DNA from: an uncultured Lachnospiraceae bacterium
GTDB taxonomy: Bacteria; Bacillota; Clostridia; Lachnospirales; Lachnospiraceae
Length of the DNA: 64,000 nucleotides
NCBI GenBank assembly: GCA_945919795.1
Contig: CAMEJJ010000005.1
Coordinates: 62,001-126,000 of the forward strand
Direction of reading: 5' to 3'
Below, piece after piece: positions 54,894-63,787 of this stretch. Below the pieces are notes generated by a model, which saw only the letters and a list, made by a program, of their open reading frames with translations, was not told the DNA's origin and did not search any database. Numbering within the stretch: position 1 is the first letter of the stretch; every line of letters starts with the position of its first letter. The position numbers were made by a program, and so were the translations under genes.

Positions 54894-56624
54894 TTATTTA
54901 GCCAGATGATACAGCTCGGAATAAAAGCCTCCACGCTCCAACAGACTTTTATGATCTCCCTGTTCAATGATATTTCCATCTTTCATAACCAATATAATAT
55001 CAGCCTCTTTAATTGTGGAAAGGCGGTGTGCGACAATAAAAGTTGTTTTTCCTTTCATCAGTTTTGCAAAAGCATTTTGGATTTTCAATTCCGTACGTGT
55101 ATCAATGGAGGAAGTTGCTTCATCCAAAATCAGCATAGGTGGCAATGCCAGCATAACTCTGGAAATACATAGCAGCTGTTTTTGTCCTTGACTTAAGGAA
55201 CCACCATCTTCTCCAATTACCGTATCATAACCATTTGGAAGCCTCTTGATAAAGCTGTGTGCATGCGATGCTTTGGCAGCCTCGATGACTTCCTCCAGCG
55301 TTGCGTCCGGCTTACCCATGCTGATATTTTCAAAAATCGTGCCGGACTTCAACCAAGTTTCCTGCAAAACCATACCATACGAAGCCCTTAGACTATCTCT
55401 GGTAATATGACGGATATCCTCTCCCATTACCTTAATACTGCCTTCCTTTACATCATAAAAGCGCATCAGCAAGTTGATAATGGTTGTTTTTCCGCATCCT
55501 GTAGGACCGACAATCGCAACGCGTTGTCCGGGCTTAACGCATAAATTAAAGTCTTCAATCAATTTCTGCTCTTCATGGTAAGAAAAGCTGACATCTTCCA
55601 AAGATACTTCTCCATCATCATAATGCAGGACCACGGCATCCTCATCATCCGGAATTTGCGGGTCTTCTTCGATTAATTCAAAAATTCTTGCCGCACAGGC
55701 AATGGCATTCTGAAGTTCCGTAACCACACCGGATATTTCATTAAAGGGTTTGGTATACTGATTCGCATAGCTTAAAAATGCAGATAACTGGCCAATACTC
55801 ATATATCCTGAAATGACTGCAAATGCACCGCTTACACCTACTCCGGTGTATACCAGACTGTTTACAAACCGCGTACAGGGATTGGTCAGTGATGAAAAAA
55901 AGGTTGCCTTTAAAGAACAAGCTTCCAGCCTGTCATTGATTTGAGCAAATTCCTTAGCAACATCCTCCTGCTTTGAAAAAACCTGAACAACTTTCTGATT
56001 TCCAATCATCTCATCAATCAAAGCAGTCTGTTCGCCTCTCGTCTCTGACTGCAGTTTGAACATAGAATAAGTCTTTCTGGCAATATAGCTTGCTACAAAA
56101 AGTGACACAGGTGTTATAATGATTACCACGAGTGCTACAATCACATTTACAGAAAGCATAAAATACAGAGTTCCACAGATTGTCAATACACCGGAAAACA
56201 ACTGTGTAAATCCCATCAACAGACCATCTGCAAACTGATCCACATCGGCAATGACTTTGCTGACAATTTCTCCGGTAGGATGATTATCAACATATTTCAA
56301 AGGAAGAATCTGAATTTTGTCAAATGCCTCTTTCCTGATATCTCTTACTACCAGATACGTCATACGATTATTGCAAAGGCTCATAAGCCACTGCGAAACA
56401 GCGGTAATTAGAATCACCGCCCCCATACTTCTTAACAGAGAAAACAGCATTTCAAAATCTACCATTCCCTGTTCTATCATCTGATCTACGGCGCGGCCTG
56501 TCAAAATAGGCAGATAAAGCGTTCCGCAGACGGTCAAAAATGCCAGCAAGAGCGAACACAATAGATAAAACCAATATTTTTTAATATATTTCGCAACTCT
56601 TTTTAAAGTATCTTTATGACTCAT
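54894..56624 (-). CDS. Heterodimeric ABC exporter, catalytic-site half (BmrD/LmrD-like)
   Basis: The 576-residue product has six membrane helices (about 15-300) and an NBD: Walker A VGPTGCGKTTIINLL (about 360-374), signature SLSQGQKQLLC, Walker B MLILDEATSSID and H-loop FIVAHRLSTI. It has the canonical catalytic Glu and His. The signature reads LSQGQ instead of LSGGQ, which matters in heterodimers because it faces the partner's site. Start was set at ATG 56624 behind AGGAGG; it overlaps the partner gene's end. Substrates are likely drugs or lipids. Confidence 0.92.
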   Translation of the reverse strand: MSHKDTLKRVAKYIKKYWFYLLCSLLLAFLTVCGTLYLPILTGRAVDQMIEQGMVDFEMLFSLLRSMGAVILITAVSQWLMSLCNNRMTYLVVRDIRKEAFDKIQILPLKYVDNHPTGEIVSKVIADVDQFADGLLMGFTQLFSGVLTICGTLYFMLSVNVIVALVVIIITPVSLFVASYIARKTYSMFKLQSETRGEQTALIDEMIGNQKVVQVFSKQEDVAKEFAQINDRLEACSLKATFFSSLTNPCTRFVNSLVYTGVGVSGAFAVISGYMSIGQLSAFLSYANQYTKPFNEISGVVTELQNAIACAARIFELIEEDPQIPDDEDAVVLHYDDGEVSLEDVSFSYHEEQKLIEDFNLCVKPGQRVAIVGPTGCGKTTIINLLMRFYDVKEGSIKVMGEDIRHITRDSLRASYGMVLQETWLKSGTIFENISMGKPDATLEEVIEAAKASHAHSFIKRLPNGYDTVIGEDGGSLSQGQKQLLCISRVMLALPPMLILDEATSSIDTRTELKIQNAFAKLMKGKTTFIVAHRLSTIKEADIILVMKDGNIIEQGDHKSLLERGGFYSELYHLAK

Positions 56625-58410
56625 GTGATTCCACCTCCTCTTTGTACTGAGAATCGTAGATTTCACGATATACTTCGCATTCCCTTAACAGGACTTCATG
56701 CTTGCCGATACCAACAATTTCTCCATCGTCCAATACAATGATCTGATCAGCATCCTGAACGGAAATGGTTCTCTGTGATACTAAAAAGACCGTCGGATGA
56801 TAGGATAATTTAGATAATCCGTCTCTGAGCGCTGCATCGGTAGCATAGTCTAGGGCACTACAACTATCATCCAAAATCAGGATTTCAGGTCTGCGCACCA
56901 GCGCTCTTGCAATCGTCAACCTCTGCCGCTGCCCTCCGGAAAGATTCCGTCCCCCCTGTTCTACCGGCGTATCTAAGCCCTCTTCCTTTTTTTCGATAAA
57001 TTCTTTTGCCTGCGCAACCGAAATAGCTTCCTCTATGGCATCGTGAGATGCATCCGGCTTTCCAAAACATATGTTATCTTTGATTGTACCTTTAAATAAT
57101 GCTGCCTTTTGCGGTACATAACCAATCATTTTGCGAAGCTCGTCCAAGTCATAGTCTTTGACATTTTTCCCCTTGACCATGACACTTCCTTTTGTGACAT
57201 CATACAATCTCAGAATCAGCTGAACCAATGTAGATTTTCCGGAACCGGTTCCACCGATAATACCGATGGTCTGTCCCTTTTTTACGGAAAAATTCATATT
57301 GCTCAAAGCTTCCTCAGAAGCCTGTTTATAAGTAAATGAAACATTCCTGAATTGGACAAACGCCTCCTGAGATTCTGTTTTGTCATCTGACATATCCGTC
57401 ATTTCTGTTTTGCATCTGTTGATTTCCGATGTATTATCGTCAGATTGAACTACATTTTCTCCCATTCCTTCTTCGATCTGCATAACATTTTCAATACGGG
57501 ATGCACATGCCATGGCTTTTGTCAATGTCACAATCAGATTGGCGAGTTTTACAAGTTCAACCAGGATTTGGGACATATAATTCACAAGGGAAACCACATC
57601 CCCCTGTTTGATACCACCAACATCTACGCGAAATGCACCTGTGTATAGCAAAACCACAAGTGCCAAATTGATAATAACGTATGTCAACGGATTGAGAAGC
57701 GCCGATACCCTTCCTGCCAGTAACTGTATTCCGGTCAATGTTTTATTTTTTTCATCAAATTCCTGAATCTCATCCGCTTCTTTTCGAAATGCACGAATCA
57801 CACGTATACCGTTTAAGGTCTCGCGCGTAGCCAGGGTCACCTTGTCCAGCCGATCTTGAACCTTTTTATATAAGGGAATATTGGCAAAGACAATACCAAA
57901 AACAACTATGGAAAGAATCGGAATAGCCACTGCAAAAACAAGCGCTGCTTTTACGTCTACATAAAAGGCCATGATGACGGCACCGATTACGATAAACGGC
58001 GATCGCAAAAACAATCGCAAAAACATGTTTACACCGTTCTGTACCTGATTGATATCACTCGTCATACGGGTAATTAGTGTGGAAGTTCCGACCGTATCCA
58101 GCTTTTCATAGCTAAAAGCCTGAATATGTGTAAACATTGCATAACGAAGCCTGGCGGCAAATCCCGTCGCAGCTTTTGCAGCATAGTATTGGGCAGTCAC
58201 AGAACAAATCAGTCCGATCACACCAAGAAAAACCAGGACACCTCCCATGGACAATATATAGTTTTTGTCCATATTGGCGATACCGACATTGATCATGGCA
58301 CCAATAACAAGAGGCACCAATAGTTCAAAAGATGCCTCTAACATCTTGAATACCGGTGCCAAAATACTTTCTTTTTTATATTCCTTCAGATACTTTAACA
58401 GGCCTTTCAT
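56614..58410 (-). CDS. Heterodimeric ABC exporter, degenerate-site half (BmrC/LmrC-like)
   Basis: The 598-residue product is a half transporter with six membrane helices and an NBD: Walker A IGGTGSGKSTLVQLIL and signature NLSGGQRQRLTIARAL are normal. The catalytic positions are altered: Walker B ends LILDDSCSALD (Glu to Asp) and the H-loop reads FLVSQRTISV (His to Gln). A Ser/Thr/Asp-rich insert of about 40 residues precedes the NBD (around 325-365). It forms one asymmetric exporter with the next gene, in which only one of two sites hydrolyses ATP well, as in TM287/288 and BmrCD. VanZ follows upstream by four overlapping bases. Confidence 0.92.
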   Translation of the reverse strand: MKGLLKYLKEYKKESILAPVFKMLEASFELLVPLVIGAMINVGIANMDKNYILSMGGVLVFLGVIGLICSVTAQYYAAKAATGFAARLRYAMFTHIQAFSYEKLDTVGTSTLITRMTSDINQVQNGVNMFLRLFLRSPFIVIGAVIMAFYVDVKAALVFAVAIPILSIVVFGIVFANIPLYKKVQDRLDKVTLATRETLNGIRVIRAFRKEADEIQEFDEKNKTLTGIQLLAGRVSALLNPLTYVIINLALVVLLYTGAFRVDVGGIKQGDVVSLVNYMSQILVELVKLANLIVTLTKAMACASRIENVMQIEEGMGENVVQSDDNTSEINRCKTEMTDMSDDKTESQEAFVQFRNVSFTYKQASEEALSNMNFSVKKGQTIGIIGGTGSGKSTLVQLILRLYDVTKGSVMVKGKNVKDYDLDELRKMIGYVPQKAALFKGTIKDNICFGKPDASHDAIEEAISVAQAKEFIEKKEEGLDTPVEQGGRNLSGGQRQRLTIARALVRRPEILILDDSCSALDYATDAALRDGLSKLSYHPTVFLVSQRTISVQDADQIIVLDDGEIVGIGKHEVLLRECEVYREIYDSQYKEEVESHES

Positions 58411-58916
58411 TGTATATCAGATCCTCCTTTTCGGGATTTTATCCATTTCCCGATAATCAAAAAGCTAATATATCCCAATAAGCCACCAAAAGTATTTAAT
58501 ATGATATCGTCTACATCGAAAATGCCAAAATGAGTAATCAACTGAAACAGCTCAATCACCAAAGAATACAATCCGCAGAATAAAACCGGCAGACCATACT
58601 TTTTATAATTTGGCAATGCGGCACATAACAGTATGCCCAATGGGATAAACAGACATACATTTCCAACCAGATTTCCGAAACCATTAATCCGCTTGAAATA
58701 GCGTATGTACAAAAGAATACTGCGAAACGGCTTAAAATTCGCCTTTTCTATTCCAATTAACAATCCCTCTTTTACAGTTGATAATCCCCATTCATCCATA
58801 ATATCCCGCAAAACGGAATATGGATATTTTAACACAATAAATCGAATTAGCAGAATGAGATAGACGATTAGAACAACCCGAAACATGGTGATCCATGCCT
58901 TTTTTGAATTTTCCAT
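58407..58916 (-). CDS. VanZ-family membrane protein
   Basis: The 169-residue product has about four membrane segments and the VanZ block: NLVGNVCLFIPLGILL (about residues 79-94), CGLYSLVIELFQLITHFGIFDVDDIILNTFGGLLGYI in pieces (IELFQ and DVDDIILNT). VanZ-like proteins can lower teicoplanin binding, but most in clostridia have no proven role. It overlaps the ABC exporter gene by four bases, so it may belong to the same resistance-type operon. Confidence 0.87.
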   Translation of the reverse strand: MENSKKAWITMFRVVLIVYLILLIRFIVLKYPYSVLRDIMDEWGLSTVKEGLLIGIEKANFKPFRSILLYIRYFKRINGFGNLVGNVCLFIPLGILLCAALPNYKKYGLPVLFCGLYSLVIELFQLITHFGIFDVDDIILNTFGGLLGYISFLIIGKWIKSRKGGSDIQ

Positions 58917-58945
58917 CTTCGTACCACCTGTTATTTAAATTCTAA

Positions 58946-59536
58946 CTATGTTGTTTCCAACAAAGATTCAATATATTCATATATCTCTTCCCGACCCTGT
59001 TTGCTCAATGCCGAATAGGGTAAAATCGTGCTTTCCGGTCCCATCGACAGGGTGGTTTTGATTAGCTTAATCTGTTTTGCAACCTGAGAACGTTTGATTT
59101 TATCCAGCTTTGTTGCGATAATAACCGGCATAAATCCCTGTTCAATAATCCACTGATACATTTGCACATCATTTGCCGAAGGCTCATGTCGAATATCAAT
59201 CAGCAGAAAAACAGCTTTTAACTGCTTGGAAGTATGCAAATACCGCTCAATCATCTTGCCCCATTTTGCCTTCACTTCCACTGAGGCATTGGCATACCCG
59301 TATCCCGGCAAATCTACAAAATACAATTCATTATTAATATTGTAAAAATTGATGGTCTGGGTTTTTCCCGGTTGCGCAGAAGTCCTCGCATAATTCTTTC
59401 GGTTCATAAGTCCGTTAATCAGCGAAGATTTTCCGACATTACTTTTTCCCGCAAACGCAATCTCCGGCAAACTATTTTCCGGAAGCGTACTGGTAATCCC
59501 ACAGACCGTCTCCAAATTTACACTTTTTATAACCAT
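58946..59536 (-). CDS. engB: Ribosome biogenesis GTPase EngB (YsxC)
   Basis: This essential GTPase helps assemble the 50S ribosomal subunit. The 196-residue product has G1 AFAGKSNVGKSSLINGL (about residues 29-45), the switch block TSAQPGKTQTINFY, G3 FVDLPGYGYA, G4 VIIATKLDKI, and G5 PYSALSKQGR, all as in EngB. In many clostridia it is directly downstream of lon; here a 700-bp palindrome-rich gap and then clpX lie upstream. It may be read with VanZ and the exporter genes downstream of it. Confidence 0.95.
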   Translation of the reverse strand: MVIKSVNLETVCGITSTLPENSLPEIAFAGKSNVGKSSLINGLMNRKNYARTSAQPGKTQTINFYNINNELYFVDLPGYGYANASVEVKAKWGKMIERYLHTSKQLKAVFLLIDIRHEPSANDVQMYQWIIEQGFMPVIIATKLDKIKRSQVAKQIKLIKTTLSMGPESTILPYSALSKQGREEIYEYIESLLETT

Positions 59537-59597
59537 AATGTACCCTTTTCTAATTAGTTTCCATTTTCCTTTTACGCTCTGCTACGTTTTACGCTCT

Positions 59598-59817
59598 GGA
59601 AAGATATTTTATTTCCCGTTCATGACTAACGTTGATAAGTTTATCTAAATATTCCGGATGTAGTTTATCTATGCCCGTACGCACACGGCGCATAAAAGAC
59701 ATCCTGTCTTGATGCGCCTTTTGCGACATCCATGTCGCAAAGTGCTGATAGTATCCCGGAATATTAAGATAAACTAATCAACAGCGTCCAAATGACCGAG
59801 AAACAAAACATCTTTCC
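59598..59817. repeat. Fold-back element A (about 220 bp)
   Basis: The left arm (59598-59660) and right arm (59754-59817) are inverted copies; the inner 28 bases pair with about three mismatches (GTTGATAAGTTTATCTAA against TTGATTAGTTTATCTTAA on the other strand), the outer part more loosely (GGAAAGATRTTTTRTTTC). Inside are two hairpins: GGCGCAT...ATGCGCC (59687-59718) and TTTGCGACAT-CC-ATGTCGCAAA (59720-59741). No ORF is credible. Confidence 0.75.
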
Positions 59818-59830
59818 GCCGCTCGTAAAT

Positions 59831-59930
59831 CGGACATGGATGTCCGGGTGCGCCGGTGCGTCCGTATAGAATGACCGGATACGAAATCTTTAGATGAACT
59901 TATACATCAGAACCTAAGCGTGAAAGAATA
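59831..59930. repeat. Direct-repeat copy (right half of element B)
   Basis: This 100-bp block matches 60058-60157 with about eight differences. It opens with hairpin CGGACAT-GG-ATGTCCG (59831-59846), continues GGTGC-GCC-GGTGC, and ends in the arm sequence TTAGATGAACTTATACATC. It is a lone right half with no left arm. Confidence 0.75.
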
Positions 59931-59946
59931 CCATTGTCAGGACACA

Positions 59947-60172
59947 GTTTCATGAAAACAGTATTTTTGAGCGTTTATTGTGAAGATGTATTAGTTCATC
60001 TTAAGATTTCGTTCGATTTCAGCAATTCGCAGCATGGATGCTGCGAAAGGTGCACGTCGGACATGGATGTCCGGGTGCACCGGTGCGTCCGTATAGAATG
60101 ACCGGACACGAAATCTTTAGATGAACTTATACATCGGAGCCTAAACGCGAAAGAATACTGTTTTCATGAAAC
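59947..60172. repeat. Fold-back element B (226 bp)
   Basis: The outer 18 bases are perfect inverted repeats (GTTTCATGAAAACAGTAT at 59947-59964; the complement at 60155-60172). The arms continue inward; 59985-60012 pairs with 60108-60135 with two mismatches. The centre has TTCGCAGCAT-GG-ATGCTGCGAA (60026-60047), CGGACAT-GG-ATGTCCG (60058-60073) and GCACCGGTGC (60077-60086). The inner arms are homologous to those of element A. The gap between clpX and engB holds nothing else. Confidence 0.8.
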
Positions 60173-60209
60173 GTCCGCCCCCAACATCCCCAAAACGCAT
60201 ATAGAAAGT

Positions 60210-60236
60210 AATACGCCGCCTTTCGGCGACGTTTAT
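60210..60236 (-). terminator. GAAA-tetraloop hairpin after clpX
   Basis: CGTCGCC-GAAA-GGCGGCG (60231-60214) lies directly after the clpX stop. The T-tract is weak (TATTACTTTC), so it may be a partial terminator or a 3' end protector. Confidence 0.55.
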
Positions 60237-61475
60237 TTACTTACGATAAGTGATCTTTGGTTCAGCCTTTCCTAAAACGGCATCCTCTGTAATCGTGCAG
60301 GATGAAATCGTATCATCGGAAGGTATCTTAAACATAATATCCACCATAATCCGTTCAATAATGGAACGAAGTCCGCGGGCACCTGTTTTACGCTCCATAG
60401 CCTGTTTGGCTATTCGCTTAACAGCATCCTCTTCAAAAATCAATTCCACTTCATCCATTTCAAAAAGCTTTTGATACTGCTTAATCAAGGCATTTTTCGG
60501 TTCTGTCAGGATACGTACCAGTGCTTTTTCATCCAATCCTTCTAATGATACCGAAATCGGCACACGTCCGACAAACTCCGGAATCAGACCAAATTTTACC
60601 AAATCCTGTGCGGTAACCTCTTTTAATAATTCATCCAGTTCCCTGCTTGATTTGCTGACAATCTGAGCGTTAAATCCGATGGATTTGCGGTCCAGTCTGG
60701 CTTCCACAATCTTTTCGAGTCCATCAAACGCACCGGAACAGATAAATAAGATGTTGGTCGTATCAATCTGAAGCATTTCCTGGTGCGGGTGCTTTCTGCC
60801 ACCCTGCGGTGGTACATTGGCAACAGTTCCTTCAATAATCTTCAATAAGGCCTGTTGTACACCTTCTCCGGAAACGTCACGTGTGATGGATACATTTTCA
60901 CCTTTTTTTGTTATCTTATCAATTTCATCGATATAAATAATACCATACTCGGCTTTTTCAATATCATAATCAGCAGCCTGAATTAATTTTAACAGAATAT
61001 TTTCAACATCTTCACCGACATATCCTGCTTCTGTCAATGTCGTCGCATCCGCAATGGCGAAAGGAACATTGATAATCTTGGCTAAAGACTGTGCCAGATA
61101 AGTTTTACCGGATCCGGTAGGTCCTATCATGATAATATTACTCTTTTGTAATTCCACATCCAAGTCTTTGTCTGCCGTAACTCTTTTGTAATGATTGTAA
61201 ACAGCAACAGAAAGGACTTTTTTTGCCTCCTCCTGTCCGATTACATATTCATCCAGGAATTCCTTGATTTGAATTGGTTTCAATAAGTTAATTGATGATT
61301 TAACTTCTTCGATCTCTTCATCTTCCATCTCTTCTTCAAGGATTTCGGTGCAGAGTGAGATACACTCATCACAGATATAAGCACCATCCTGACCGGAAAT
61401 CATTTTCCGAACCATATCCTGGGTTTTATTACAAAAAGAACATCTGATTTTATCCTGTGGGGTTCTTCCTGCCAT
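60237..61475 (-). CDS. clpX: ClpXP protease unfoldase subunit ClpX
   Basis: This AAA+ unfoldase feeds proteins to ClpP. The 412-residue product has the N-terminal zinc domain ([14 protein letters not shown] and CDECISLC, residues 13-41), Walker [18 protein letters not shown] (about 115-131), the pore loop [11 protein letters not shown], Walker [11 protein letters not shown], and the C-terminal [13 protein letters not shown] sensor-2 Arg motif. The ClpP-contacting IGF loop reads [11 protein letters not shown]. It is 77 bases downstream of clpP. No lon follows. Confidence 0.96.
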   Translation of the reverse strand: MAGRTPQDKIRCSFCNKTQDMVRKMISGQDGAYICDECISLCTEILEEEMEDEEIEEVKSSINLLKPIQIKEFLDEYVIGQEEAKKVLSVAVYNHYKRVTADKDLDVELQKSNIIMIGPTGSGKTYLAQSLAKIINVPFAIADATTLTEAGYVGEDVENILLKLIQAADYDIEKAEYGIIYIDEIDKITKKGENVSITRDVSGEGVQQALLKIIEGTVANVPPQGGRKHPHQEMLQIDTTNILFICSGAFDGLEKIVEARLDRKSIGFNAQIVSKSSRELDELLKEVTAQDLVKFGLIPEFVGRVPISVSLEGLDEKALVRILTEPKNALIKQYQKLFEMDEVELIFEEDAVKRIAKQAMERKTGARGLRSIIERIMVDIMFKIPSDDTISSCTITEDAVLGKAEPKITYRK

Positions 61476-61552
61476 GGGTTTTATTCCTGCTTCTTTCTAT
61501 AGTTTCATTTAAACAACCATGCCAAGCACGCAAACTTGGCTTGATAAGTTTA

Positions 61553-62152
61553 TCATTCTTTATCGTCTTTTTCGCGGTTTGTAACAATTTTATCAATCAG
61601 ACCATATGCAACAGCCTCTTCTGCTGACAACCAATTATCTCTTTCTGTATCGGCTGTTACCTGTTCCAAATCCTTGCCTGTGTTTTCAGCTAAGATTTTG
61701 TTCAATTTTTCTTTGGTCTTTAAAATATGCTTTGCAGCAATCTCAATCTCTGTTGCCTGACCCTGAGAACCACCTGAAGGCTGATGAATCATAATCTCCG
61801 CATTGGGAAGTGCCAATCTTTTTCCTTTTGCACCGCCTGCAAGTAAAAATGCCCCCATACTTGCTGCCATTCCGATACAGATTGTGCTGACATCGCATTT
61901 AATATACTGCATGGTATCGTAAATTGCCATTCCGGCTGTTACACTACCGCCCGGAGAATTAATATACAGATGAATATCCTTATCCGGATCCTCTGCCTCT
62001 AAGAACAGAAGCTGGGCAACAACAATACTTGCCGATGCATCATTGACTTCTTCTCCCAGAAAAATAATTCTGTCTTTTAATAATCTTGAGTAAATATCAT
62101 ATGAACGTTCTCCTCTGGATGTTTGTTCAATGACATAAGGTACTAAACTCAT
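61553..62152 (-). CDS. clpP: ATP-dependent Clp protease proteolytic subunit
   Basis: This serine protease forms the tetradecameric chamber. The 199-residue product has the [14 protein letters not shown] start ([13 protein letters not shown]), the nucleophile Ser in [13 protein letters not shown] (about 97), the His in [22 protein letters not shown] in pieces (His about 122) and Asp about 171. Length matches the family. The tig-clpP gap (62153-62365) has an imperfect CTACCGGTTTAAAAACCGTAG-like palindrome at about 62240-62260 and AT-rich sequence, no gene. Confidence 0.96.
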   Translation of the reverse strand: MSLVPYVIEQTSRGERSYDIYSRLLKDRIIFLGEEVNDASASIVVAQLLFLEAEDPDKDIHLYINSPGGSVTAGMAIYDTMQYIKCDVSTICIGMAASMGAFLLAGGAKGKRLALPNAEIMIHQPSGGSQGQATEIEIAAKHILKTKEKLNKILAENTGKDLEQVTADTERDNWLSAEEAVAYGLIDKIVTNREKDDKE

Positions 62153-62365
62153 AGTAAATCCTCCTTATCTATTTGCTATTATAGTAAAATGAATAATGAT
62201 ACTTATGAAAATACTGCTAAATCATGCATTTTTCAATCAACTACCGGTTTAAAAACCGTAGTATTAAATCCGTGGTTATTAATCAGTAGTTTTAATCACT
62301 AGCTTTAAATTAGTACTTTAACAAGTATTATCACAGCAATTATGCATTTATAATATTGCAAATTT

Positions 62366-63652
62366 TTACTTTTCTACTGCGTTTTCTACTACGAAATCAG
62401 CAGCCTTTGTTGCGGCAAGATCTAACATAATCTCTTTCTTGCCATCTTCGCCAACCATAGCTTTTGCTTTATCAGCACTCATCTGGTAAGCTTCTGCAAG
62501 TTTTGTGATTTCTGCTTCAAAATCTTCTTCTGTAGCTTCAATCTTTTCTGCCTCAGCAATTGCTTCCAAAACAAGTCTTGACTGAATTCTCTTGATTGCC
62601 TGAGGTTTTACCTGATCTTCCATAGCTTCAGGAGTAGAACCCATCAGACTTAAATACTGTTCATAAGAAATTCCCTGCATCTGGATGCGCTGAGCAAATT
62701 CATTTACCATCTGTTTCTGAACAGTTTTTACATATGCATCCGGAATTTCCATCTCAGAATCTTCAATAATAGCATCAATAACAGCCATCTGTTTGGTATC
62801 TTTTGCTGCATTTGCTTTCTTTTCCTCAAGGCCTTTTTTCACATCTGCCTTGTACTCTTCTAATGTATCAAAATCAGATACTTCTGATGCAAATTCATCA
62901 TCTAAATCAGCAAGAATTTTTTCTTTCACATCGTTGATCTTAACTTTGAACATTGCCGGTTTGCCGGCCAAATCTGCTGCATGATAGTCCTCAGGGAATG
63001 TTACATTAACTTCTACTTCATCACCGGTATTTTTGCCAATCAACTGATCTTCAAAGGTATCAATGAAAGAATGAGAACCAATCATAAGCTCATAACCTTC
63101 ACCTTTTCCGCCTTCAAATGCCTCTCCGTCAACAAAGCCTTCGAAATCGATAACGGCAATATCATTTGTCTGAATAGCACGACCATCTACAGATTGAATA
63201 CGTGCACCATTTTCTCTTTCTTTGTTGATTGCTTCCATAACCTCATCTTCGGTTACTTCCGTTTCAACCTTGTCAATTTCCACACCTTTATATTTACCTA
63301 ATTTTACTTCAGGTTTAATTGCAACAGTTGCTGTAAATACAAAGGGAGCGCCTTCTTCCATTGCAACCACATCAATTTCAGGCGAAGATACAATCTCTTC
63401 TCCACATTCTTCATATGCTTTTTCATATTCCTTGGAAATTAATGCATTTGCTGCCTCTTCATAGAAAATTCCTTTTCCATACATTTTCTCAATCATGTTT
63501 CTCGGAACTTTACCTTTACGGAAACCGGGAACATTGATACTGTTTTTATTTTTCTGATAAGCAGCTTCTACTGCTTTTACAAAATCTTCAGCTGCTACTT
63601 CAATGGTAAGCTTAGCCATGTTCTTTTCTAATTTTTCAACTTGTACGCTCAT
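62366..63652 (-). CDS. tig: Trigger factor
   Basis: This ribosome-bound chaperone and prolyl isomerase receives new chains. The 428-residue product has the ribosome-docking loop NVPGFRKGKVPRNMIEKMYG (about residues 39-58), the FKBP-type domain (DFEGFVDGEAFEGGKGEGYE, SFIDTFEDQLIG, FPEDYHAADLAGKPAMFKV in order, about 169-245), and the helical arms (about 250-428). It is first in the tig-clpP-clpX cluster common in Firmicutes. ATG 63652 has AAGGAG upstream. Confidence 0.95.
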   Translation of the reverse strand: MSVQVEKLEKNMAKLTIEVAAEDFVKAVEAAYQKNKNSINVPGFRKGKVPRNMIEKMYGKGIFYEEAANALISKEYEKAYEECGEEIVSSPEIDVVAMEEGAPFVFTATVAIKPEVKLGKYKGVEIDKVETEVTEDEVMEAINKERENGARIQSVDGRAIQTNDIAVIDFEGFVDGEAFEGGKGEGYELMIGSHSFIDTFEDQLIGKNTGDEVEVNVTFPEDYHAADLAGKPAMFKVKINDVKEKILADLDDEFASEVSDFDTLEEYKADVKKGLEEKKANAAKDTKQMAVIDAIIEDSEMEIPDAYVKTVQKQMVNEFAQRIQMQGISYEQYLSLMGSTPEAMEDQVKPQAIKRIQSRLVLEAIAEAEKIEATEEDFEAEITKLAEAYQMSADKAKAMVGEDGKKEIMLDLAATKAADFVVENAVEK

Positions 63653-63787
63653 CTTTTTTATTTCTCCTTTTGAAACTTTCGTGAATATTCTTGCATACTC
63701 ACAGTCATTTTAGCATTATAGCATACTGTTCCCCAAAATACTAGTAAAAATTTCCTAAAGGAAACAGGAAATGATAGCAAAATTTCT

